A stretch of DNA of 64,000 bases from Phoronis australis (lineage: Eukaryota > Phoronida > Phoronidae), in contig NMRA01000128.1 of assembly GCA_002633005.1 (NCBI GenBank), forward strand, positions 150,051 through 214,050. Direction: 5' to 3'. The notes under the pieces are model-generated. The model had not been told where the DNA came from and did no database searches. It was given only the letters and a program-made list of their open reading frames with translations. Position numbers and translations under genes: made by a program. Shown in pieces: positions 1 to 12,100 of the stretch. The first letter of the stretch is position 1; each line of letters starts with the position of its first letter.

Positions 1-504
1 CCCCCTATGGTGCGCCGCCCATGGTATAACGTTAATTTTATGACCCATAACCTGTACGATTTACTGAAGGAAGTGTGTAGTTTTTAATCATATTGATTTT
101 ATGTCAGATTGTATTCCACCATTTTTTACACACATCGTTCCATATCAGGTGTCCCATAAAAGTGAGCCATTTTTTGACAAGTAATTTGTCAGAAATTGAC
201 CAATCGAATTGTTCAAATTTTTCACAATGTATCTTCAGGATGTCATCAACAAGTATCTCAGAGAACATAAAAAATTATGGAAGTAATTTGAAATTCAAAA
301 CAGCAGGATGAAAAATGCAATATCACTGTGACTTTCATTGTGTTCATGCTGTGCTGGCACCTGCCAGTCAAAAAAAAATTGCCTGCCTGGGTCTCAAGTC
401 TACTGTCTGTTTTTTATTGTCAAATATGAATCCAAATCATTTTTGTCAAATATTTTGGTTTGTAAGAATGCCTTAGACTGAAAGTGATAAGTTTACAATT
501 GAAA

Positions 505-1365
505 CCTATTTCAAGGAGAAAGGGTGGAGCGGAAGAAGAATCGTAACAGAGTTCCCAGGAAAAGGGTAGAGTCATGCGACTGTAGATAGACTTATTGTTA
601 AAATACGCAACAAAGGCTCTGTTGCGCATAAAAGTGGTAGTGGGAGACCGACGATTACATGTTCGAAAGAAAACGAGGATCGTGTTGAGGAACTGATTCA
701 ATCCTAGGAGGACAACCCAGGAAACCACAATTCTGAGAGCAGTCGCTAGCAATTTAACCCTTCGAAAGAATGTGGGTATTACGGAGAGATCAAAATAATA
801 GAAAGAAAAGAAAAAATTGATGCCGCTACTTGCATGACCGCTATTCAGCCGCTGATGTGAAAAGAATCATTTTCACTGATGAAAAAGACTTTACGCTAGA
901 AATCACTAAAAATCGCCAAAACCGTCGATCGTGTCATTTTATGGACACTCATTGATAGAGCCAAAGTTAAAAGTCAATCAGCTACATGCAGTTATTGGAT
1001 GAAATCTTCTTCCAGATTGCAGGCGACTTTATCCTGGAAACAATTATGTATTTCAGCAAGATGGGGCTCCTTCACACATATGGAGCAGGCCACACCAAGA
1101 TGGGGCTCCTTCACACATATGGAGGAGGCCACACCAAAATACATCTAAAAGGATGAGTGGTCTTCACTTGAGGTCCTGACTGCAATTCCATGGGCTATGC
1201 CATGTGGGACACTCTAGGGGAAAATTTACCGCGGAATGACAGGCAAATTGGAAGAGCAGGAGTTAAAAAGACAGGATAATTATGTCATGGGAGGGAATCA
1301 TTTCTGGTTGGAAGAAATGGCTCAGTTTAGTCTTGGAGGAAGATGGAGGCCACATTGAGCATAAA
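505..1365 (+). pseudogene. Mariner-family transposase pseudogene
   Basis: Read across frames, the plus strand gives the landmarks of a mariner transposase in order. An N-terminal helix-turn-helix segment (GWSGRRIVTEFPGKG, then GSGRPTIT) lies near 505-690. FTDEKDFTLEI, with the first catalytic Asp, is near 865-895. YVFQQDGAPSH, with the second Asp, is near 1045-1075. PDCNSMGY, with the third acidic position as Asp (DD34D type), is near 1170. A C-terminal EEDGGHIEHKL is near 1335-1365. Stops and frameshifts interrupt it, and a 39 bp direct duplication (1057-1095 repeated at 1096-1134) falls just after the second Asp. It cannot encode an active enzyme. Confidence 0.8.
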
Positions 1366-1449
1366 CTGAAATAAGATAGCTTCCCTTTGATATTTCATTT
1401 TTTTGACCTGATGTTTTTAATTTGACAGTACTCGCACAATTGGACACAA

Positions 1450-1605
1450 CATGGGCGGCACAGCACTGAAAAAAGTGGGGGGCTAAAGCCTCCTCAGTTC
1501 CCTGTGGTGCATCGCCTGTAGACCACTTGGCATGTGCGGCGTGGCAATGAAAAAAGTGGGGGGCTATAGCCCCCCAGCCCCCTATGGTGCGCCACCCATG
1601 CACAG
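1450..1605. repeat. Two tandem ~75 bp copies of a small repeat ending in CATGGGYGGC
   Basis: Copies start near 1450 and 1530 and share the core CACTGAAAAAAGTGGGGGGCT. The block begins CATGGGCGGCAC and ends with the inverse GCGCCACCCATG, so it has short inverted termini. The same end sequence opens the window at 1-24, and a partial copy lies at 37908-37960, so this is an interspersed family. It sits inside the mariner-like element. Confidence 0.6.
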
Positions 1606-2156
1606 ATCTCTTTGATGTTTTGTAAATTTGTTGATGATATCCTAAGGTTGAAAAGAATTGGTTTATCCATTGCTGAGAAATTACTAGTAAAAAATGGCTC
1701 ACTTTTTGGGACACCTGATAATCCTGATATAGCGATTTTTACATGCCAATACAGTACAGTGAGTCTACACATTCACAAAAAAACAATAATGGGTAGACAA
1801 TTGGTGAAGGTTACAATTGGGGGTAGATTTTAACCACGTAAATTATTTGAGAGCCTAGAAATGTAGATCCTCACTGCCACACCCCCACGGCAAGTCAAGG
1901 AGCCCCACCCCGGGGTTAAAGCAGAGCATGCTCACAGTAGAAAAAAATATTTATGATGCTCATGACAGACAGTTATCGTGCTGATTAAGGCCAGTAATCT
2001 CAATGGTCAGCCAAAATGTGATGGGTTAAGTACGATTTTTGATGGAGGCACTCGTGGCGGCTGTGTCGTGACACCAGTCAATGATAGCCAAACCAAAACA
2101 AAACAAAACCTTGGTAATTTACAACTTGTTAGCAAACGAAATCAACGCAGGAAAAT

Positions 2157-2307
2157 CAACGCCAGAAATTTGTAACATTCTTGATCCGCTAGGTGACGCT
2201 TAGCGCCANATTCCTGATTTTTGCCTGCTCTTGTGTATTTCTTATGGAGGGCTGCTGGCAGGATTTAGCGCATGCGCAGTAGTGCATGTTACAAATTTCT
2301 GGCGTTG
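2157..2307. repeat. Short element with 21 bp perfect inverted ends
   Basis: The 21 bases at 2157-2177 (core GCCAGAAATTTGTAACA) are repeated exactly in inverse orientation at 2287-2307, enclosing about 109 bases. This could be a MITE or a strong hairpin. One ambiguous base lies inside at 2209. Confidence 0.6.
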
Positions 2308-2352
2308 AGTTCCATACTGTAACACGACACCTACTAATTACAAAGTACTTAC

Positions 2353-2758
2353 ATCGTCCCACTTGATGAATTTGTTCCCTTTAAGCAGATGATCAGGTAC
2401 AGAGATTGGTTTAAGTTGTACAATATGAACACCTGGCTTAATGCCCGCCATTGCGATTATAATTTCAATCGAAAACCCGTTGTGACAGCAGCGACACCTT
2501 CGCACACCTTTCCAAATGGACTCGACCGGTTTACATGTGACGCTGTTTACTTTCTCCTTCAAACAGTGTGGTGGGAACGAACAACCAAATGACAGCAGAT
2601 TAGCCGCTGCAAAGTTTGTTGGGCAACTATAAATCATGAGCCAGCAGACGCTTTTCAAGTATCTTGTGGACTCGTCCTGGTCACATGTCAGACACGTGGT
2701 TTTCGATAATGATCCATGGGAAACTGCCATATGACATGAGTGGAATTGGTTACTTTAC
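2353..2758 (-). CDS. Unassigned coding-like exon
   Basis: The minus strand is open for 126 codons from an ATG at 2730 down to 2353, where it meets a near-perfect donor (GAT then GTAAGT). A pyrimidine-rich acceptor (CTTTTTCAG) ends at 2759. The frame has a stop between that acceptor and the ATG, so if real this would be a first coding exon with a little 5' untranslated sequence. The predicted peptide is cysteine-rich at the N-terminus (CLTCDQDE, then Cys at intervals) with a later RRCRCCH cluster, and ends KFIKWDD. I do not recognise the family. The next exon would lie in or left of the transposon and was not found, so this may also be a chance frame. Confidence 0.35.
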
Positions 2759-3049
2759 CTGAAAAAGCTGTGAAGGTAAGTAAAATAAAATCAGTGCTGA
2801 TTAATGACCTATCGGACCTTACTTCATGCATAAAATCTATGGCATCACACTTGTCAGTAGGCATAGTCGGCCAGCTAACTGTGTGAAGACTAACCAGCTA
2901 ATGTCAAATTCAAAAGCGTCATCTGCTTCTCCAATCAGCAGAAACTTAGTCCTAGACAGTGACCACTATCTCTCGATCTTGCTGGGTTAGAGACGGTGAA
3001 GCTCCTTTGGGCCCTTCATACGCTGAAAGCTTTGTTCAAAGAGCTACTA

Positions 3050-3300
3050 AAACCATTCATCAATGCCGGCGTACTAGAGGCAGAGATTTTACTTAGCCAG
3101 CTATACATGTATGAAGAATTACATGAAAATACATTATGGAACTGCAGTGTGTTAACTTTACATAGACCTCGGAATTTTACACCTCTGTGTAGTTCTGCTT
3201 GTCACCTCATAGTGAAACATTTAGAGTTATAAACCTGGCAGGGATGCATCCAAAATCGTGGAATTATCCAACACCCGCTTTACCCTTTACTGAGCTGTCA
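3050..3300. repeat. Dispersed repeat, copy 1 of 2
   Basis: This stretch is similar to about 4770-5000 in the same orientation. Shared blocks include CACATAGACCTC or its variant, ATTTTACA, GTAGTTCTGCTT and GGCAAGGATGCAT-type sequence. No coding signal is seen. Confidence 0.5.
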
Positions 3301-3716
3301 TTTTCTTGCACAATTTTTAGTCTTTTGTAAGATGAAGAAAGTCTGTCATCGACTTGAAAACAGTATGGTTATGATGCATATGCTGTTTTTTCGCAACGTC
3401 TTTTGCGAGTTGATGACAGCTTTGCCAAAGCAAAATTTGCTCAGTAATTTTGGTTTGCTGTTATTAAAATAATAAAAACTTATAATAACGGAATGAAACC
3501 AATTTGGATATGCTGTTGTGACAAGTACATAACCTTGTGGAAGAACAACAATTAACTGAATAATCAACGAAAAATGAAATTGGCCAGAATGCGTCTCTAT
3601 TTCATGGCACTGAAAGCCATTATGCATACGATTATTACGCAAATTTAGCAGCAGAATAATAAACTGAATTTTTAGCACCAGTTACTAATTTTGTTTCCTC
3701 AATGAAGTGTTAGTTT

Positions 3717-4669
3717 CAGTGGCAGATCTAGGATATCACAAGGGGGGGCCCAACATTTTGTCTGTAAACATTTGCACAAAGCACGATTGTAGATGCGCAT
3801 GGCACCGAATGGGGGAGGTCGGCAAACCCCCCTCCCGCCAGGAAAATTTTTCTGTTTTTCATTTTCCTTGATTCCTGAAGTATTATCCAAGAAAAAAAAG
3901 GCAAAGGAAAAAGAAAAAAATAGAGACCGTGTCAAACTTGAAAAACTACCAGTACCACAGACTCGAACTCACGACCTGGTGAGGTTACAGGGCGCGTGCT
4001 TTACCACTGCACCACCACGATTTCTCTCGTGTTTTGATTCTAAGAGACATACTTGTTTATGGTCCACAGTGTTTGCGCACGAAACCTACTTCTTTTTGTA
4101 ATGCTTTTTACACTTTTTATATTTTGTGCAATCAGTTCGTAACAAATTTGTTGTATTTGAAATAGTCTTCAATTGCCCAAAAGACCAAGTCCGTTTTTTG
4201 TGTTGGCATTAATGACACGATTGCTTTGGAAATTGTCTTAAGTTAAGGTTTGACAAAGAGAGAATTATATGTTTCTGAGTGATTCACTAAGGCTTCGATT
4301 AAAATTCACATCTTACTAGCAGCTTCTGTTTTTTCATCGTCACTCAAATTCCATTTTCTTTAAAAAATGAAGTAAAATTTTCTTCATTGCACAGTGAAGA
4401 AGACGACGGAAACGGAGTCATAGTGCGCAGCGGCATTGCCAGTCGTCTGGGATATGGCGAGAGAGCCTATACATGTACTTAGCCATAGTTCGGTTACAAT
4501 TGCGCCGTGTTCCCAATTTGACACTTGAAATTGGATCTGAGCCCCGCCCTACAACTGCACACATTTAAATCTTGTTTCAGCCGTATAATGTTAATTACCA
4601 GGGTTAATTAATAAACTCAACATTTCCCTATGGGGGGGGGCCCTGGGCCCCCACCTAAATCCGCCTATG
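3717..4669. mobile_element. Non-autonomous DNA transposon with short inverted ends
   Basis: The left end CAGTGGCAGATCTAGG and the right end, read inversely as CATAGGCGGATTTAGG, match at 12 of 16 positions. G-rich runs follow at both ends. AGTTT lies directly outside both ends (3712-3716 and 4670-4674), consistent with a 5 bp target duplication. No transposase is visible. A tRNA-like segment is nested at 3950-4025. Confidence 0.6.
3950..4025 (-). repeat. tRNA-derived sequence (SINE head or decayed tRNA)
   Basis: On the minus strand the order is GTGGTGCAGTGGTAAAGCACG, an A-box-like D arm, then GCGCCCTGTAACC, an anticodon-arm-like stretch, then GTGAGTTCGAGTC, a B-box/T-arm-like stretch. Pairing of the acceptor stem is poor and no CCA-adjacent 3' end is clear, so a tRNA-derived SINE head is more likely than a working tRNA gene. 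Confidence 0.5.
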
Positions 4670-6134
4670 AGTTTCTAATGACATATTGTGTCAGATTTTA
4701 TTAGGCCATTTTGGACCCACGACATCACGAAGCTGTATTAATATTTATGCAGTTCTGCACCAAAGCCACAGAGATGACACAACTTAGCCAGCCAGCTAGT
4801 AGTATGTAACTTTAAATCAGAAACTGGTGTGTGTTAACTTCACATAGACCTCAAAATTTTACATCACCCTGGTAGTTCTGCTTATGACATCATCGTGAAA
4901 CTTAAATCAACACGCAGATGTAATGACCGGCAAGGATGCATGCAAAAATTTGGGAATCAACTGACAGGTACCTTGCCCGTTACAGCTGTTTAGGTAAAAA
5001 CAATCTAATAAACATCATTTTCTTTTGTCCTTTCCTGGCTTTTATAAGAAAGAATAGTGTGTCCGTGAAATTGGCGTATGATATTTTTGTGATTTTTCAT
5101 ATGATTTATTCTTATTTTTTCTCATTTATCTAAACATAAAATAAAAGAACATCGTTGGGACATCCTTGTGTGTTGCAGTGGACATTTATGCTGTGTGTTT
5201 TAGTATAAATCCAGATGTCCTGCTGTAAATCCAGATGTTCTGCTTTTTCATTTTTGGATTGTTGGCAACTGTTCACAAGTTTGTGTTTTTGACACACTCA
5301 AGGTTGGAGGGCATGGCAACAAAAAAAATGATCCATTATACTTTTCTAGCCCATTCCTGTATTAGAGGCCATTATGTCCACGCACAAAGTTCTGTATGTC
5401 ATTCATCATCGTTTCACAAGGTTACATTTCCATATAGGTGCCACCTGTGGCAGAAGGTATTTCTAAATGTAAGCCAAGACTAGCAGCATATTATATTACT
5501 GAACTGATAATTGGCCACCAGAGTCACCTCCTCATGCTAATACCACATGCGGGAAACTTTCAGTTGAAAAAATTATGACATTTGTTTTGTATTCTCGGAC
5601 ATCAAAAGCAATGGAAAGTAACCTTTAAAAAATACCCTCCATTTTAGCAGCACGTCTGACAACTACCCCTATTATCAAACTCCCCAAATGGATTCTTTTG
5701 TATGTGAATTGAATTTGAAAATGTACCATGTTGTGGGAATTTTGTCAAAATGGTGCCTTTTCTAGGGAAATTGGTCATGAAAAAGTCACCCATTTGAGGG
5801 GCACATCCCAAATCCTCATCTTTGAAAACTTCCCTAGGAAACAACAGAATCATTCAACATACTGTTCAAGCTCATCCCTAGGTTATTTGTTGACAGATCC
5901 AAATCAGGACCTGTAACTTTTTCATGGCCAGATTACTGTTGCTATTCAAACTCAGATAAAAAAGATGTTAGCAGCCCTACCTTTTGAAAGGTAAATCAAT
6001 GATACAATGTTTTTGTACCTTCGCAAATGGGAGGCTTGAATTTGGGAACAAGGAATTGTTGTTACAGATAAGCATTTTTTTGCCTACAACGATTTCTTAC
6101 AGGCATTAAATTAGTGTGGCAGGGTTACTTCAAA
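4670..6134. other. Non-coding stretch before the PhnZ-like gene
   Basis: This holds the second copy of the dispersed repeat (about 4770-5000) and otherwise no coding exon I can support. An acceptor-like TTTCTTACAG at 6093-6102 just before the PhnZ-like start suggests an upstream non-coding first exon somewhere here, not located. Confidence 0.4.
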
Positions 6135-9100
6135 ATGGTCGTCACAGTTGAAGAGAGAGTGTCTCGTGCCTTTCAGTTGTTCAAAGAATGTGGCGACTCG
6201 CAGTATATTGGTGAGCCCATCAGTAAATCATCGCATAGCATTCAGTGTGGCATGCTGGCAGAGAAAGAAGGATACCCCGTGCAGGTTTGACATGCATTCA
6301 AAATTTTCAGTGATTTACAGTTGTTTTAAAAAAATCATAATGAAAGGCCAGGAGACTAGGCAAAACTTAGCTGGACATTTTTGCTTAGAAATTTCACTGG
6401 TTTTCATGAGAAGAAGTTTTGTCGATTATTTTCCTAAACTACTTGTAGTTGAATTAATTTCGCCTGTGGACACATCAGTTTATAAAGCCCTCAGCACTAA
6501 CAGGTTTTAACAAGGGTTTTATACATGTTTGGTCATCTCCCAGTTGTCAGCACTCTAGTATTTCTTGCGTCACATCTCAAAAAATGTTTGAAAAATGGAA
6601 AAAGGACTGCTTGCTTAAGATTCTTCACAATTTTCTGCCATGCACAGAAATTCCAGGTATGGATGGCTTCTGTATGATTTGTTGCCAGACCATCTTACAC
6701 CAAGGGACTCGGTGTATTTTATTAATCCACATATTTCTCACTCCAAAAATATGTTTGTGTCGTAAAAGGAATCATGAAACATGATTTGTGCTGAATTGGT
6801 GAGATGTTATTGTAATTGTTTTCTAATTGATTGATGTTGTGAAACTGCTTTCAGACTATCCTTGGAGCCTTTTTTCATGATATCGGACATTTAGTGGGTG
6901 AAGTTCAAGGTCAAGAACCCATGATAACCAATGGTGTTAACTACGGAGCCCAAGTAAATTTCTTCTATTAAAAAGTTCCTTAAATGTTGATTGTTAATTT
7001 TGTAGAAACCCTGCATCTGAAGAAAACTGTAAGTTTCCATGATGCCTGAATCAATGTGTCAATCTTCATGTGAGACAAAATTCCACATTAATGTACAGAG
7101 TCCTTTCAGGTTTTAAATCTGATCCAAAATTTTGAGGATTTTTTAAGGCAGTAAGTCAGTTCAAATTATTAGAAGACGATTCCACATCAATGAATAAGCT
7201 TCTGTTGAAAATGTGCTCAGAGTTAAACCAGTTGGCAACAAGTCAGATTTTGTAGGGCAGAATTAAGTTTATAATCAAAGTGACACAAATTCATACGTTT
7301 TTCATTATACCCTAAAATTCTGCTTACAATTAGCTCAACAGAAAACTTATGCCTCTGTGAAACGCTTGATCCTAAAGTTTTTGTAAGTCTTGCATTTGAC
7401 CAACGCTTACCCTCTCCCGAGTTACACTGGACGATTGAAAGAGCGACACAATCTAATAATCATCATTATCTGGCTGCACTCTCCCATTTTTTCAACAAAA
7501 CAAAATCCGTCGTCAACTTGAGAATGCTACACTCCTGATTTCTGCTCATCTTCTGTTGTTGACAAACAGACTATGGTGTCTCTAAATGGCAATTTAGGTT
7601 TTCTTTCCGTTTCCAAGTTCCTCTATGGATGTTCATACATTTAACTTGCAAGTTTGTGTGAAGGAAACAACAGCACCTGCCCAATTTCAGATGGATTAAT
7701 TTTTTACACATATGGGCGCATATTGCCATTTTCTCTGTCTGGGCGCCTGGCGTCAGAGCTTGCAGCTGTGTCTCCTAAGCCCCGTTGCAGAATCTTGATG
7801 AGATTTGGCAGGTACGTTCCTATCAAGCTGAAGATGGATGACGACTACTATTGGATGAATCCAACTACCACTATGACCCCTATTTGCAATTTTAGTTGTG
7901 TACATTTGCCTCTGTATCTTCCTAATTCTTTGATTGATTTTCATGAAATTTGGCATATAGGTTTCTAGTATGAAGATGACAACACCTTTACATTTTCGGA
8001 CGTCTGACAATTCTGCGTCACTTAGTGGCCGTTTGTAAAAAAATTTTGAGCTCGTTTTTTGGCGTACACCTTCTATCTTCCAAACCACTTGAAGGATCAT
8101 TATGAAAATTGGTAGGTGTGTTTCTGATGCGGAGACCGCAGTTAATATTGATTTTTTTCTTTAGTATGTTTGACTACTCTGATGTCCCTTAGTGAAGATT
8201 TTGTTTCAGTTTGTGTCCACGGCTGTAGACACCTGTCCCTTTGCAGGAACTTTGTGAAATTTGGCAGTTGTGTTTCTATGGAGTTGCCAACAGATGATGA
8301 CAAGTTTCTCAATGGTTCCCTGTGTGTCCGTTGGGGAAAAAAAGAGACGCAGGTATCATTCAGCAGCATGCGTTTTATTACTGGTTGATGTAACCTTGGC
8401 AGTCATTAGTTAACTTGACAACAAAGAAAGAAAATGGCAGACTGTGAACGATTTTTAGCCTTGTCAATATCTTTGAAAATCAAGTTTTCTCTCTGCAGTG
8501 TTAATAACATCAGAAAGACCAAGTTAAGTTGTCTGCACAGCCAATGCAGTTTATGAGCGTGACATCGATAGCCGAAAAGAACACTAGCATACTGACAACA
8601 ACGTAAACAAAATTCAGTGACAGTAGAAAAATTGCACACTGAAAGGGCACAACCACAACTTTCTGATTCACATTTCTTGAACATATCCCAATTAAGCACG
8701 GCCGATTTCTCCGTACAACAGACCACAAACTATATCCACATTTACACTTCCTCCATCAGTTCGAGCATTCCTTTTGGCAATTCAACCAGCCAAACAGAAT
8801 CGCGGGTGTAAAAAAATTTCCCGAGGAAAATTAAATGCTGCCTACATGTCTTCTTCCCTTAGTGGACTTGCAAGGAACCAGCGAGGACGAGTTTCAGCGC
8901 AATCCGACGATTGGGGTGCCCCCTAGTGGCAACTTTGTTTTTTTTACGTTTTTCTGAGTATCTTTGGAGTTCATTGATGGATTTTCATAAAACTTGGCAA
9001 ATAGGTTTCTGTTAAGGTGATGACAATGCCTTTCCATTTTCAGACAGATTTTACTTAATGTACGCCTCCTAGTGGGGATTTTTGACAGTTTTGAGTCCAT

Positions 9101-12100
9101 TTTTGATGTCTACCTCTCTCCACCAAACTACTTGGAGGATCATTGTGAAAATTGGCAGATGTGTTTCTGATGAGAAGGCCACGGCTGATGATGTTCGGAC
9201 GGGTTGCACTACTTTGGCACCCCCTAGTCGCATTTCCCCCGTCCTCAGCTGTGTATCCTTAACATTTTTTTAAGATCTTTGTGAAATTTGACGGACATGT
9301 TCCTATGGAGCTGACATTTTATGACGCATTTCAAACCCATTCAACTACCAATGTACCTCTTGTGGCAGTTTTGGTTGTTTAAGTGTGGCTCTATTTTCAG
9401 AGTTATCGATGGATTTTAATGAAATTTGGTAAATAGGTTTCTATTAAAACAATAGTCTTCTGCTTTCATGTAGATTTGATGTATTTTTGCATCACCTAGT
9501 GTTTTTTTTTATTTTTTCGAGTGCCTTTTTTGTTCCTGATAAGAAGACATTGATTTGTGGACAGATTTAACAACTGTGACGCTTCCTGGTGGCAATTTTT
9601 GTCTGTTTTTGTTCCTCGGCTATCTAAGACTTTTGAACGGTTCTGACTACCGCTGTACTCCCTAGTGGCAATTTTTGTTTTTACGTTTGCATTTGTATCT
9701 CCAGAGTTCTTTGACAGTTTTTATTGAAATGTGGTAAAAAAGCTTGTATTATTATGGTGATAGCATTTATCCATTTTGGGGTGGATTTGACATTCTGTGC
9801 CACCTATTGTCCATTTTTGACACTTACAAACACCCCTAGAAGCACACTGTTTGCGTTGCTGTCGTGGGCGCATTTCAACACTCTGCGTTGCTCTTGTTGT
9901 CATCTTGGTGTCTGTTTTTAGCATCTGCCTCTATATTTGAACCGCTTGCCAGTGAAGCATTATCGTGAAAGTTTAGAAAATAGTTCCTTTTAAGGAGAGC
10001 ATGACTGAAGTTAATTTTGGAACTGTTCTGCAGTAATGCTTCCTTGTGACACTTTTAAATTTCTTAGCATCTGCTTCAATATCTACCAAGTTCTTTGATA
10101 GATATCCATGAAAGCAAAACTGGATATGATTGATGCACCACAGTATTCATAAGATGTAGCCTGCTTCCAAGCATCGCTGGTAAACAACACAACACCCACT
10201 TGGCGTTGGAATTGGATATTGTCTGATCCGTTACTAGCATGAAAAAAAAATCAGTTAAGAATGGTTTTTAAACCAAAAAAGTCCACCCACAATTACCATT
10301 TTTCTAACAACGATGAATTCAGCGTGACCTCACTATTCAAGTAAGTCAATCAGGTTTTGGTATTTTTCTGCAGATGCACAATGTATGCACTATTGGCATT
10401 GTTTATCTAAGGGAAAAGTGAGAAAATAACTAAGTGGGTGATGAGTGTTGAGCCGCGTGCTCCTGTACAGATTAGTCATGCAATTTTGTTCATGACGGAT
10501 TACATAACGATAATGCTGTCACGAGTAGCTGTAGTCGTAAAGTTTGTCATTTGTGTTCCTAGTGTTGGAAGTCTGTACAACATATGTTGATTTTCAGATG
10601 GATCTGACTCATCGTTGAAATATTTCTAAAAATGATCACCCCTTGCTTCTTTATCATTTGCAATGCACGCAGTGGATTTCTTTCAGTCTCTGAAGAGACT
10701 AATTCCACTGCTATCACAGTCTTCAAAAGATCACTGATCTTCACAGAAGATCAAACACAGATGTATTTTCTCTGGATGTTTTTTCTAGAATCATGATGTC
10801 CTAGGTGAGTCCTTCCTTCAAGAACTTGGTTTTCCCCTCGAAGTTACAGACATTGTGAGAGGTCATGTGAATGCAAAGCGCTACCTGGTGTTTAAAGACA
10901 AAGACTACTACAACAGTGAGTGACTAAACTAAACATGAAACCCGGCATTCTTTTGATATGCGTCACAAGGCAGTATCTTTTAGGGCAACTTATAAACCTA
11001 CATTCGTCGAAGAAGGGAAATTTTAATTTAGGTCACCCATTCTACTATAAGATTGATTTCGACTTATTCCTTACTCAGTAGAGAAGTGATTTCTGGGCCA
11101 AAGAACTCACAGTTTGTTATTGCTTGAGACTGCAGTCTGCACATAAGATGACGCGCCATGACAACCCAAATTGTACAGGCTATTCTCAAGCAATAACAAA
11201 CTGTCAGTTCTTTAGAAGCTTTGAAATTACTTCCAACTTGACTAAAGGAAAAAAAGTGTTTCAAATTAAAAGTTTTTGTGTTGTCAGCTCCTGAACAGCT
11301 CCTGTGCACCACCTAACGTTTGAAAGGTCATTTCCTGTTATAATAATGGTTATAGATTGCTGGTTACTTAGTTTAGGATCAGTGGAGATGTCAGTTCGTT
11401 GTTTTGCTGAGGCTACTCTTGCCATATTTATTAACCTACATCAAGCAATAGCGAACTGCCAGGTCATCCCTAGCCCTGCAACTACCTGTATTTTAAGTAA
11501 GCAAGAATTCGAGGCTAATTTTTATGCGCCCATGTATTTATATGTGGACGCATTATGTCGTTATATATGTCCGTCCATCCGTGTGGCGTCTGCTGCTCTA
11601 TCTCCAAAATGCCTTGACGTATGGTCATGAAATTTTGCGCATGTGTTTCTTCCATGGATGGGACAGCATGAGCGAACTTTCGGACGGATCCGACTACCAT
11701 TGTGCCCCCTAGTGGCAATTTTAGTTTTTTACGTTTACCTCTGTATCTTCAGTCCTGAGCGAATTTTCATAAAATTTGGTATATAGGCATCTATTAGTGA
11801 GATCATGCTATCCTCCCGTTTTGAGATGGATTCGACGTAGTTTGCACCACCTAGTGGCCAGGTTTACTGTTTTCGAGTCTGTTTTTTTGCGTCCGCCGCT
11901 CTATCAACCAAACCGCTCAAAGGATGATTGTTAAAATTGGCATATATGTTCTTACTTTGAAGTGGATGGCTGACGATGATTTTCCGATGACTTTGACTAC
12001 TGTGGCCGCACCTCCTAGTGGCATTTTTGTTTTTTTTTGTGCTCATAGCTGTATCTCCTAAACTGTTTGCAGCATCTTTACTTAGTTTAACAAGTATATT

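Larger units (their letters stand above)
145..1718 (+). mobile_element. Mariner-like DNA transposon, decayed, with long inverted ends
   Basis: The two ends are inverted copies. Left 145 to about 290 and right about 1612 to 1718 (reverse complement) both begin TCAGGTGTCCCA and continue with a shared AAAGTGAGCCATTTTTT and further similarity for at least 100 bases. A TA dinucleotide stands outside each end (143-144 and 1719-1720), the target duplication expected of Tc1/mariner elements. A broken mariner-type transposase lies between. Mariner ends are usually about 30 bp, so ends above 100 bp are unusual. A separate small repeat is nested at 1450-1605. Confidence 0.75.

Noticed and set aside
8406-8728. 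Minus-strand frames of 72-106 codons in PhnZ-like intron 2
   Set aside because: Low-complexity, no recognisable domain, adjacent to the satellite and antisense to the gene.
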